From: a bacterium SCSIO 12741
GTDB lineage: Bacteria; Bacteroidota; Bacteroidia; Flavobacteriales_G; Salibacteraceae
Direction: 5' to 3'
Length of the DNA stretch: 64,000 bases
Assembly (NCBI GenBank): GCA_024398055.1
Contig: CP073749.1
Span: forward strand, 1,364,594-1,428,593
Below are positions 37,055 through 46,205 of this stretch, piece by piece. The notes under the pieces were generated by a model. The model saw nothing but the letters and a program-made list of their open reading frames with translations. It was not told where the DNA came from and did no database searches. The translations under genes and the position numbers were made by a program. Positions within the stretch are counted from its first letter, which is position 1. Every line of letters begins with the position of its first letter.

Positions 37055-37673
37055 GTGGCTCCTGATTATGATGTTGGTCATTGGCTCAACGGCCCATGCC
37101 CAAAACACCTGGACAGCGGTAAGCGACAAAGCTGAATTTAAGAACAAGGTTCAACAAAGCACCAATGGTCTTAAAACTCTTATGGCTGATTTCGTTCAAG
37201 AAAAGCATTTGAGCTTCCTGGAAGAAACAGTAACCAGCACCGGAGTGTTCTATTTTAAGAAAGCCAATCAGGTTCGTTGGGAATACAAAGAACCCAATGC
37301 CTATTTCATTTTGATCAATGACAAAACCATCACAACCGTGATGAATGGTAAGGAAACTACAATTGATGCCTCCAAGAACAAAACCTTTCGGGAGATCAAC
37401 AAGATCATGCTTGGGAGTATCAACGGTGATATCATAAATCACCCGGATTTTGAAAGCAACCTCTTTGAAAGTAGTGAGGGTTACAAGCTTCATTTGATCC
37501 CACAGGTAAAGGCCCTAAGCAATGTGATAAGCGAAATCGTTGTGTGGTTTGACAAAGAAAATATGAGCGTTGTTCAGCTCAAAATGATCGAAGCTTCCGA
37601 AGATTTTTCCCTGATTAAATTCGAAAACAAAAAGCTGAATGTTGAAGTACCTGATCGGATGTTTGCTCCTTAG
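37047..37673 (+). CDS. LolA-like outer-membrane lipoprotein carrier protein
   Basis: Periplasmic carrier of about 208 residues. The signal peptide ends at TAHAQ; the mature protein shows the LolA pattern (LMADFVQEKHLSFLEETVTSTGVFYFKKANQVRWEYKEPNAYFILINDKT). In aryl polyene and flexirubin loci LolA-like proteins are thought to shuttle the hydrophobic pigment or lipoprotein across the periplasm. I take the ATG at 37047, an 8-base overlap with the deacetylase stop; an ATG at 37035 is also possible. Overlaps the following lipoprotein gene by 35 bases. Confidence 0.9.
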   Translation: MNKWLLIMMLVIGSTAHAQNTWTAVSDKAEFKNKVQQSTNGLKTLMADFVQEKHLSFLEETVTSTGVFYFKKANQVRWEYKEPNAYFILINDKTITTVMNGKETTIDASKNKTFREINKIMLGSINGDIINHPDFESNLFESSEGYKLHLIPQVKALSNVISEIVVWFDKENMSVVQLKMIEASEDFSLIKFENKKLNVEVPDRMFAP

Positions 37674-38313
37674 CGCACTCCTGACAGGATGCCGATACCA
37701 ACCGCTGCCCAAGTATGCTGACGACTATGGGCGGCAAGAAGGGAGAAGTGCTGCCGATTGGGTGGATCAGCCCGGTCTTTATCGCTTCGACGCCAGTTTT
37801 GACCGCAAGGAATCTCACTTTACCGGCGTATTTTACTTTAAATCCATTGATTCAAACCAGGTTAAAATAGCCATGACCACAGACATGGGCTACAAGCTAT
37901 TTGATCTCCTCCTGACCCGGGAAGGCGTTCAATGGAACTACATCTATCCAGACATGGATAAAGCCATTCTAAAAGGCATTTTGGAAAAAGAGTTTCGAAC
38001 CCTTTTGATGTACATCCCTTATGACTGCGAGACCTGGGTTTATGAACAAAAACCCTTACATGAACGGATTCATTGGGAGAAGGAAAAGATTTACTTTTAC
38101 CCCGATTCTAATCGGACGGGTACCTATGAAAAAATCCAGCTGGTTAGAAGGAACAAGGTAAGGGTAGAAGTACAGGCATCGAATTTTCGTCCTCTGGAAA
38201 AGGAATCGAAAGGAAATGCCCCATCGGGCGTTCCCACTATTTACATTCCCGACCATATGGTGTTGAAGGACTATTTGGCTCAAACTACCATCACCTTAAA
38301 ACGAAAGTTATGA
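37639..38313 (+). CDS. Lipoprotein of unknown function (pigment locus)
   Basis: A 224-residue predicted lipoprotein. The lipobox LLTGC ends the signal peptide at Cys18. The mature part is beta-rich and reminiscent of LolB or DUF-type outer-membrane lipid-handling proteins (GVFYFKSIDSNQVKIAMTTDMGYKLFDLLLTREG), but I cannot name a family. Its position next to LolA suggests a receptor for LolA cargo, analogous to LolB (inference). Overlaps the LolA gene by 35 bases and the hotdog gene by four. Confidence 0.8.
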   Translation: MLKYLIGCLLLSALLTGCRYQPLPKYADDYGRQEGRSAADWVDQPGLYRFDASFDRKESHFTGVFYFKSIDSNQVKIAMTTDMGYKLFDLLLTREGVQWNYIYPDMDKAILKGILEKEFRTLLMYIPYDCETWVYEQKPLHERIHWEKEKIYFYPDSNRTGTYEKIQLVRRNKVRVEVQASNFRPLEKESKGNAPSGVPTIYIPDHMVLKDYLAQTTITLKRKL

Positions 38314-38687
38314 CGGAAGTACTTGGGGATTTCTACTCGGTGGTGAACAAAGGTGAGGCTGACGGAGACAAGCGCAGTTGGACCATCCGTATCAATCCTG
38401 AACACGAAATATTCAAAGGTCATTTTCCGGGTAACCCTATCACCCCGGGAGTATGCATGATTCAGATCATTCGAGAATTGGCAGAGGAAGACCTCAATCA
38501 AAAACTCTTTTTGTTTTCGGCCAACAACGTCAAGTTTATGGCGATTATCAATCCTGAAACAGATCCTGTATTGCAACTCGATGTGCAAATCTTGGAAAAA
38601 GAGGACTTCTACAGCATTCGTTGCTCGGCTCGATTTGGGGAAACGGTAGCCCTTAAATTCAGTGGATCTTTTCGTCCAGTAAATTAA
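38310..38687 (+). CDS. Hotdog-fold dehydratase-like protein 3 (FabZ/ApeI-like, catalytic Glu replaced)
   Basis: A 125-residue FabZ-like protein. It keeps the histidine motif GHFPGNPITPGV, but the position of the catalytic glutamate is Gln (CMIQIIRELAE, where FabZ has EAMAQ). This complements the two arm-A proteins, which keep the Glu and lack the His. In hotdog dehydratases the two residues come from opposite subunits, so a mixed complex could rebuild a full active site. Four-base overlap with the lipoprotein gene. Confidence 0.84.
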   Translation: MTEVLGDFYSVVNKGEADGDKRSWTIRINPEHEIFKGHFPGNPITPGVCMIQIIRELAEEDLNQKLFLFSANNVKFMAIINPETDPVLQLDVQILEKEDFYSIRCSARFGETVALKFSGSFRPVN

Positions 38688-38697
38688 ATCCAACCCC

Positions 38698-39879
38698 GTG
38701 GAAAAAACCGACTGCAAGTCAAAACTCAAAGAACTTCGGTGCTGTATTCTTGTTCCGACCTACAACAACGAGAAAACTTTGACTCGGGTGTTGGATGGCG
38801 TACTGGAATACTCCGATGATCTGATTGTAGTTTGCGACGGTGCAACAGATTCCACTCCCGAACTTTTAAAAAACTACGAAAACAAAGCCCATGTCGTTTC
38901 CTATCAACCCAACAAGGGAAAAGGAAATGCGTTGAGAACCGGATTTAAAAAAGCGGTTGAACTGGGATTTGACTATGCCATAACCATCGACTCGGATGGA
39001 CAACACTACCCGGAAAACATTCCTGATTTTGTGACCAAACTGGAGGAAAATCCAGGGGCGCTGATTATCGGAGCCCGAAACATGGATCAGGAGACGGTTC
39101 CCGGAAAAAGTAGCTTTGGAAACAAATTTTCCAACTTCTGGTTTCAGTTTGAAACCGGTATAAAACTCCCGGACACTCAATCCGGATATCGGTTGTACCC
39201 GGTAAAGGCCTTGGATAAGGTTCGATTCTTTACAACGAAGTTTGAATTCGAAATCGAGGTAATCGTGAAGGCAGCCTGGAGGGATATTCCGGTTATTCCG
39301 GTTCCGATTAAGGTATTGTATGACCCCGAAGAGCGGGTTACTCATTTCCGCCCTCTGCAAGACTTCACGCGAATCAGCATTCTCAATACTTGGTTGGTTA
39401 CCTTGGCCTTACTCTACTACAAGCCGAGGAATCTTTTGCGGCATTTTCAAAAAAAAAGCATTCGCCAACTCATCCGTGAAGATCTGATTCAAAGTCATGA
39501 GCCCATTCACAAAAAAGTGAAGGCCGTGATGTTGGGTGTTCTTATTGGCGTTTTACCTATTTGGGGACTCCACACCCTCTCGGTCATTGTATTCGCTCAC
39601 GTATTTAAGCTGAACAAGTTCATTGCCTTTTTGGCTTCCAATATCAGCTTTCCGCCCTTTGTTCCCATTCTGGTCTTTTTGAGTATGATCATCGGGAAGT
39701 GGACCCTTGGCACAGGTAAAGTGATCGCCTTCAACATGGACATTACGGTAGAATCCATTAAAGATCATCTGGTGCAATATGCCGTTGGCAGTACCATTCT
39801 TGCCCCTCTTTTAGCACTCCTTTTTGGATTGCTGACGTTTGTTTATCTTTCCTCCACCCGAACCCAGAAACACGGTTGA
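38698..39879 (+). CDS. Family 2 glycosyltransferase fused to a DUF2062 membrane domain
   Basis: Protein of 393 residues, GTG start. The N-terminal GT-A domain (about 10-225: ILVPTYNNEKTLTRVLDGVL, metal-binding DSDGQH, then MDQETVPGKS and GYRLYPVKAL) resembles dolichol-phosphate-mannose synthases. The C-terminal DUF2062 part (about 265-390) has several membrane helices (VMLGVLIGVLPIWGLH). It may glycosylate a lipid or the pigment. Directly followed by the MMPL gene with no gap. The sugar donor is unknown. Confidence 0.9.
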   Translation: MEKTDCKSKLKELRCCILVPTYNNEKTLTRVLDGVLEYSDDLIVVCDGATDSTPELLKNYENKAHVVSYQPNKGKGNALRTGFKKAVELGFDYAITIDSDGQHYPENIPDFVTKLEENPGALIIGARNMDQETVPGKSSFGNKFSNFWFQFETGIKLPDTQSGYRLYPVKALDKVRFFTTKFEFEIEVIVKAAWRDIPVIPVPIKVLYDPEERVTHFRPLQDFTRISILNTWLVTLALLYYKPRNLLRHFQKKSIRQLIREDLIQSHEPIHKKVKAVMLGVLIGVLPIWGLHTLSVIVFAHVFKLNKFIAFLASNISFPPFVPILVFLSMIIGKWTLGTGKVIAFNMDITVESIKDHLVQYAVGSTILAPLLALLFGLLTFVYLSSTRTQKHG

Positions 39880-42800
39880 TTGGAAAACTGGTTTATCCAT
39901 ATTCAACGGTATTTTAGCCGGAAGAAAGCCCTATTCTTCGGACTGCTATTGCTCCTCATGGCCTTGCTTGGTGGCTTGGTCTCTCAGCTTAGGTTTGAAG
40001 AAAACATATCCCGTATGCTACCCGGCAGCGAGGAATTGGTGGAAGTCAATCGTTTGATTGAATCTTCCGGGTTCATGGATCGGCTCTTTATTCACGTTTA
40101 TGCCGACGGAGATGTACATCCCGACAGCCTCACCGAGCTCGCTGATCAACTGGCCGAACGGCTAAGCGACACGAGCTATCAGGGACTGATTCGAACCTTC
40201 GAATATCAATTGACCGATGAAGATCAACAAGCGGTTTACAACTACCTCTCAGACAACCTGCCCTATTTTCTTTCCGAAAAAGATTATCGGTATTGGATAA
40301 ACGCCTGCAACCCGATTCCATCCAGTCTTTCGTTCGCGGTGGTTACGATTTGATCCTTTCACCAGCTGGAATGGTAGCCGGAAAGTTCTTTATGAACGAT
40401 CCGGTTGGAATGAATAGCCTCGGTCTCAATAAGCTCAACCAACTCCGATTGGATGATCGCATTGAGCTCTACAACAACTACTACGTTTCCAAAGATCAGC
40501 GCCATCTGCTCATGTGGTTGATTCCGGAAAATGAACCGAACGAAACCACCGAAAATGCTCGATTACTCGACCTGCTTTCCGAGGACTTGAAATCGCTCTC
40601 TACCGACCAGGTAAAGGCCGAGTACTACGGAACCACCGCCGTTGCCGTAGGGAATGCTCGTCGAATCAAAAAAGACATTCAATCGACGGTTGGTATTGCC
40701 GTTATCATTCTACTCGTCTTTCTCACCTTTTATTTTCGCAAGCCCACCACCTTTATTTTGCTCTTTCTTCCGGTGATTTTAGGAGCGGGATTTGCCCTGG
40801 CCACTCTTTATTTGGTGAAGGGAACGATTTCAGCCATCTCCCTGGGAATTGGTTCTTTAATCTTAGGAATCACCATTGATTTCAGCCTTCACTTTCTGAA
40901 CCACATGCGGGAAGAAAACGAAGTGGAATCAGTTTTGAGATCTACCGCACGCCCTATTCTAACTTCTTGCCTTACCACTGCTTCTGCTTTTATGTGTTTG
41001 GCCTTGGTAGGTTCAGACGCCCTAACCGATCTTGGCTTGTTTGCCTCTATCAGTGTAATCGTGGCGGCCCTGGCCACCTTGTTGGTTCTTTCCAATTTGG
41101 TGAAATCTAAAAAAGGAGATTCTACCAGGAAAAGCGCTCCGAAAAAGGGATTCATGCAGACCTTGAGTCAATACCCTTTGCACAAAAAGCCCTGGGCTAT
41201 ACTCGCATCATTGGCCATTACTGCAGTCCTTCTTTTCTTCTTTAGTGAGGTTCGTTTTGATGGAGACCTCTCCAAAATGAATTACCAGAGCGAAGCCCTG
41301 GAAGAAGCCGCTACCCGACTAAACTCGATAAACGGTCAACAAGAAAAAACCATTTACCTCGTCGCCCGATCTTCGGATCAAAACGAAGTATTTGCTGAGA
41401 ACCAGCGCATCCTTCAAGTAGTTCAAAACTTGCAAAAAGATTATCCCGAAATTCATGCGGCTTCTTTGGCACCCATTGTTCTTTCTAAAGAAGAACAGGA
41501 GCGAAAACTGGCCTTGTGGAATAATTTCTGGACAAACGAGCGTATCGATGGCCTTCGACAAATGCTCATCGAAGCCGGCACTCCCTACAAATTCAAAGAG
41601 ACCGCTTTCAAACGGTTTTACAAACGACTGGAAAAGGATTACGAACCCTTGTCTTTTGATGAGGCCCAGGAACTCAAAGCACTAAACCTATCGGCATTCA
41701 CCGGTCAAACCGGGAAGGATTTAATCATCTATAGTCCTTTGCGAATTGGCCAAACACCTGCTGATTCATTGAAGTTGGCCTTACGCAAAGAGGGCGTAAC
41801 CGTATTTGATAAAAGTGACTTTGCCAACGGAATCATTCTCGCCCTGAAAGAAGATTTTTCATCGCTCATCGGCCTGTCCTTGATTTCGGTCTTCCTTATT
41901 CTTCTGATCTTTTTCAGGCATTCCTTGTTGGCCCTCATCACCCTATTACCCGTGGCTATTAGTTGGGTATGGGTTACCGGCTTAATGGTATGGTTGGATG
42001 TTCCATTCAACATTTTCAACATCATCGTATCCAGTTTGATTTTCGGGCTGGGGATCGACTATGCCATATTCATCACTTCAGGCGTCCTGCATGAGCTCAA
42101 GACGGGAGAACAAAAAGTATCGGTTTACAAAACTTCTATTCTGCTATCCGGACTTACCACACTGGCCGGAATTGGAGTATTGATCTTTGCCAAACATCCG
42201 GCCCTTCACTCCATGGCCCTCATTTCCCTGCTTGGAATATCAGTGGCCATTTGGATCTCATTTACGCTTCAGTACTTCCTGCTTGACCTACTCATATTAA
42301 AGCGAAAGAAAAAAGGCGTGGAGCCCTTTACCACGGTCAATATCTTTTGGACCCTGTTTACCTTTTTCTACTTTCTGGTTGGTTCAGTAATTATTACCGT
42401 ACTCAGTGCCATCGCTTTAATCATTCCGGTAAAACCGGTTACCCGTCAACGCTTTTTGGCCTGGAGCATCAGCCGGTACATGTTGTCTTTGATTGCCGTT
42501 TCCCGAAACGTTAAACGCTCCCTTGATTTGCCTAAACAAAACCCAAGTGGAAAACCGGTAGTCTACTTTGCCAATCACGAATCCTTTTTGGATATTCTAC
42601 TGATTTTGGCTCTAAATCCCAAGAACATTCTACTCACGAACGACTGGGTGTACAAGTCACCTGTATTTGGATTTATCGTCCAGCGGGCGGGTTTTTTCCA
42701 GGTTTCTGAAGGCTACGAAAAGAGTATTCCTCACCTGAGTCAAAAGGTGAAAGAAGGATTTAATATCTGTGTTTTCCCGGAAGGTACACGCTCCGTCTTT

Positions 42801-43568
42801 CCCAAAATCCAACGCTTTCACCGCGGAGCCTTCTTTATCGCCGAAGAGTTGAAGCTGGACATGGTTCCCATCCTCTTGCACGGTTTTGGAGATGCGATGA
42901 CCAAAAGCGATGATTTCATTTTGAAAAATGGCTCAGTTACCACTCGTTACCTGGAACCCATTCGCTACGAAGATCGAAGTTGGGGTGACAACTACCGAGA
43001 ACGAGCCAAATCGGTTCGGAAAGATTTTATGGCTCAATTCCTGGCCATGCGTTTTGAGTTAGAAACGGTTCATTATCACCGTCATCGTTTGTTTAAGCAT
43101 TACCTCTACAAGGGTCTCGATTTGGAAAAACGAGCCAAAGGGGTCATTCGAAGCAATCAAGCGAGCCGAGAAACCATCAACCGGCAACTTCCACTTAAAG
43201 GGCGCATTCTGGTAGTAGGAGAAACTCTGGGGCTCGGAACTTTCTATTATTCCTGGTTTTCTGAAAAACGTGAATTCACCAGCTGGGTAAAACAGGAAGC
43301 TGATTTGTATCTCCCGGAGCAAAGTTTTACGACTTTGAAAAATGACAAAATCCAATTTCAGGCATTTCCTGATGGATCAGAAGATCACTCTTTTGACGCC
43401 CTGGTGATTGATCAAACCGATGGTTCCTTGCCGTCGGATCAATGGGACAAGCTACAGAGTTGGTTGAAGTCGGGCAAGCTACAGGCGAATCAAATTTTTA
43501 CGCTTAATTTGGCGGAGGAATGGCGGAACGAGTCCAACAACTGGCCGATCCGACCCGAACATTTCTGA
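39880..43568 (+). CDS. MMPL-family transporter fused to a PlsC-type acyltransferase, frameshifted
   Basis: Very large inner-membrane protein of about 1,229 residues after repair. The N-terminal RND-like half has a first helix, a periplasmic loop and helices at about 270-410, then a second periplasmic domain and helices at about 670-800 (LIFGLGIDYAIFITSG). A PlsC-like acyltransferase domain follows (NHESFLDILLILA and FPEGTRSVF motifs), then a small Rossmann-like tail. The frame breaks at 40295-40296: YW then DKRLQPDSIQSF resumes if one G is added. TTG start. Probable pigment exporter and acyl-transfer enzyme. Confidence 0.9.
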
Positions 43569-43572
43569 TCAT

Positions 43573-45069
43573 TTGGATTACGATGCGATCATAATTGGCA
43601 GTGGCCTGGGCGGGCTGCTATGTGCTTCTACTTTTTGCGACGAAGGACTTTCAGTGCTGGTGCTGGAAAAGAACAACCAGCTTGGAGGAAACCTTCAAAT
43701 CTTTAAGCGAGATGGAGTGACCTTCGATACGGGCGTGCACTATTTAGGCGGACTCGGAGAAGGACAAAACCTCCATCGTTTGTTTGAATACCACGGTATT
43801 CTGTCTGATTTGAAATTGGACCCTATGGATCCCGAAGGATTTGACATCATTTCCTTCGACGACGATCCCCAAGACTACAAATGGGCTCAAGGTTATGAAC
43901 GATTTATTGAAACCCTTTCGAGCCAATTTCCAGGAGAACAAGAAGCCATTAAAAAATACTGCGCCAAGATTCAGGAGTTTTGTCTGCGCTTTCCGCTGTA
44001 CAACCTCAAGGAAGGTGAACTCTCTATGGAAGGAGACCTGCTATCTCTAAATGCCCAGGATTTCATCGATTCACTCACCTCCAATCCTACTCTTCGGGCG
44101 GTATTGGCAGGAAATAACTTACTCTACGCCGGCAATCCGAAAAAGACCCCATTTTATGTACATGCCTTGGTCTGCAACTCCTACATTCTAAGCGCATATC
44201 GATGCGTAAATGGTGGAGGCCAAATTGCCCAAGCCCTGGCAAAAAAAATTCGGAGAAAGGGAGGAAAGCTGCTTCGCTATCGGCAAGTAGATCAAATTCT
44301 CTCCGATGGTAAAAAAGCCCTTGGAGTGACCACAACCAAAGGAGAAACCTTTACCGCCAAACATATTATTTCCAACCTACATCCAGCCATGACTTTCGAC
44401 TTGGTGGAAAAAGGCATTCGAAAAGCCACCCGACAACGTATGAAGGCCCTTGAAAATGGCATTTCTGCCTTCTCCGTTCACCTGGTGATGAAACCCGAAT
44501 CCTTTCCCTACCTCAACCACAACCGCTACCACTTTAAATCCGCTAATGCCTGGAGTGCTGCAGACTATACGCAAGAAGACTGGCCTCGATCATACATGTT
44601 ATCCGTTCCAGCAGAAGGCGATGACAGGGAATACGCCCACGGGCTTTCCATCCTAACCTACATGAGAAGCGAAGAAATGGCCCCCTGGAAGGACTCCTTC
44701 AACACCATTGCCGCCACCGCCAATCGGGGAGAGGATTACGAACAGTTTAAAAGCCAAAAAGCCGAAAAAGTTCTTTTGGAACTGGAAAAAAGGTATCCAG
44801 GAATTCAACAAAGTGTTCAATCCATATACACCTCTTCTCCCCTGTCTTACCGCGACTACATAGGCACTCCTGAGGGCTCGATGTATGGGATTGAAAAAGA
44901 CAGTAGAAACCCCTTGAGCACCATGATATCTGGCAAGACCAAGCTGGAAAACCTCTATCTCACCGGACAAAACCTTAACCTTCACGGAATATTGGGGGTT
45001 AGCGTATCTGCTTTTAAAACCTGTTCCGAAATCTTCGGATTGCCCTACCTACTCAACAAAATCAACTAA
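43573..45069 (+). CDS. FAD-dependent oxidoreductase, phytoene desaturase/retinol saturase-like
   Basis: Flavoprotein of 498 residues with an N-terminal dinucleotide-binding motif (DAIIIGSGLGGLLCASTFCDEG, then LEKNNQLGGNLQIF) and a C-terminal FAD segment (LYLTGQNLNLHGILGVSVSAFKTC), the pattern of CrtI-like and all-trans-retinol 13,14-reductase enzymes. It could reduce or oxidise a polyene double bond. TTG start, 4 bases after the MMPL stop codon. Last gene of arm B. Carotenoid-type activity is not implied, as no phytoene synthase is present. Confidence 0.88.
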   Translation: MDYDAIIIGSGLGGLLCASTFCDEGLSVLVLEKNNQLGGNLQIFKRDGVTFDTGVHYLGGLGEGQNLHRLFEYHGILSDLKLDPMDPEGFDIISFDDDPQDYKWAQGYERFIETLSSQFPGEQEAIKKYCAKIQEFCLRFPLYNLKEGELSMEGDLLSLNAQDFIDSLTSNPTLRAVLAGNNLLYAGNPKKTPFYVHALVCNSYILSAYRCVNGGGQIAQALAKKIRRKGGKLLRYRQVDQILSDGKKALGVTTTKGETFTAKHIISNLHPAMTFDLVEKGIRKATRQRMKALENGISAFSVHLVMKPESFPYLNHNRYHFKSANAWSAADYTQEDWPRSYMLSVPAEGDDREYAHGLSILTYMRSEEMAPWKDSFNTIAATANRGEDYEQFKSQKAEKVLLELEKRYPGIQQSVQSIYTSSPLSYRDYIGTPEGSMYGIEKDSRNPLSTMISGKTKLENLYLTGQNLNLHGILGVSVSAFKTCSEIFGLPYLLNKIN

Positions 45070-45136
45070 TCAGGTCGCGTTAACATGCCTTTGTATTTTT
45101 TGAAAGTACTGGTAACATGGGCCTCCCGGATTCGAT

Positions 45137-45144
45137 TATCTTTG
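45137..45144 (+). promoter_or_regulatory. Putative -7 box for the nucleotidyltransferase operon
   Basis: TATCTTTG is an exact TAnnTTTG match, 52 bases before the ATG at 45197 and downstream of the last pigment gene, so it marks a likely new transcription unit. No clear -33 element was found. Confidence 0.45.
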
Positions 45145-45196
45145 CCGCGGTTTTATCCATGCGTTCATTAACGCAGCAAAACAACTTAAAGGGCTG

Positions 45197-46201
45197 ATGA
45201 ATATAATAGTTCCAATGGCTGGAATGGGCAAGCGAATGCGCCCACACACCTTAACCGTACCGAAACCATTAATCCCCGTAGCAGGCAAACCAATTGTTCA
45301 ACGTTTAGTTGAAGACATCGCTGGTTTGTGCACCGAAAAGATTGACGAGATTGCCTTTGTGATTGGTGATTTTGGAGCAGAAACGGAAGCCAAGCTTCTC
45401 GCTATAGCAGAATCACTCGGCGCCAAGGGAAAGATTTGTTACCAAAAAGAAGCTTTGGGAACGGCCCACGCCATTCTTTGTGCCGAAGAAACGTTGAAAG
45501 GCAAAACCATTGTTGCCTTTGCAGATACCTTGTTTCGTGCCGATTTCAAATTGGAAACCGAACGCGATGGAATTCTTTGGGTAAGCCAAATTGAAGATCC
45601 AAGCGCATTTGGGGTAGTAAAGCTGGACGACAATCAAGTCATTACCGACTTTGTAGAAAAGCCCAAAACCTGGGTATCGGATTTGGCTATGATTGGTATC
45701 TACTACTTCAAAGATGGAGAGACACTCCGCCAAGAATTGCAATACCTCATCGACAACGACATCATCAACGATGGCGAATACCAATTGCCAGAGGCGCTGA
45801 AGAACATGACCGCCAAGGGCATGCAATTTGTACCAGGCAAAGTGGATGAGTGGCTCGACTGTGGAAATAAGAACGCAACCGTTTATACCAATCAACGGGT
45901 TTTGGAAAACACCAAAGACCAGTTGAAAAATGGAGATAACCTGGTTCTGGAAAACAGTGTGATCATTCCTCCCTGTTACATCGGGGAAGGAGTATCGTTA
46001 AAAAATGCAATTGTAGGCCCGCACGTGAGCGTTGGAGACAATTGCCAGATCGAAAACTCCGTTGTGAGCAACAGTATTGTTCAAGCCAATTCTGATTTGA
46101 ATCAGCTGGTAGTAGCTGACTCTATGATCGGACACCATGCCCGCGTAGAAGGATCTGCGATGGACTTGAGCATTAGTGATTACAGTACTCTAAAAGCCTA
46201 A
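45197..46201 (+). CDS. Sugar-phosphate nucleotidyltransferase with left-handed beta-helix tail
   Basis: Enzyme of 334 residues that transfers a nucleotide to a sugar phosphate to give an NDP-sugar. The GT-A-like catalytic domain begins with the pyrophosphorylase motif IIVPMAGMGKRMRPHTLTVPKPLIPVAGKP; a later EWLDCGNKN motif and a hexapeptide-like C-terminal region (about 255-334: VILENSVIIPPCYIGEGVSLKNAIVGPHVSVG) follow. The exact sugar (glucose, mannose or GlcNAc type) cannot be decided. First gene of an operon with the TPR, DUF4292 and EnvC-like genes. Confidence 0.92.
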   Translation: MNIIVPMAGMGKRMRPHTLTVPKPLIPVAGKPIVQRLVEDIAGLCTEKIDEIAFVIGDFGAETEAKLLAIAESLGAKGKICYQKEALGTAHAILCAEETLKGKTIVAFADTLFRADFKLETERDGILWVSQIEDPSAFGVVKLDDNQVITDFVEKPKTWVSDLAMIGIYYFKDGETLRQELQYLIDNDIINDGEYQLPEALKNMTAKGMQFVPGKVDEWLDCGNKNATVYTNQRVLENTKDQLKNGDNLVLENSVIIPPCYIGEGVSLKNAIVGPHVSVGDNCQIENSVVSNSIVQANSDLNQLVVADSMIGHHARVEGSAMDLSISDYSTLKA

Positions 46202-46205
46202 TTTA

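Larger units (their letters stand above)
9945..45069. other. Flexirubin-type (aryl polyene + dialkylresorcinol) biosynthetic locus, in two arms
   Basis: The span contains the diagnostic combination of an FjTAL-like ammonia-lyase, FabG, several ketosynthases with a CLF-like partner, two ACPs, FabZ-like hotdog proteins, DarA and DarB, plus LolA, MMPL-acyltransferase and ABC export genes. This set matches flexirubin loci of Flavobacterium and Chitinophaga as I recall them. Arm A is 9945-25867 and arm B is 32020-45069; the 6 kb between (25915-31905) has no evident pigment gene. The exact product and the outer limits are inferred. Confidence 0.85.

Noticed and set aside
43573-45069. Carotenoid biosynthesis gene
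   Set aside because: CrtI-like flavoenzymes also occur in flexirubin loci, and no phytoene synthase or cyclase is present.
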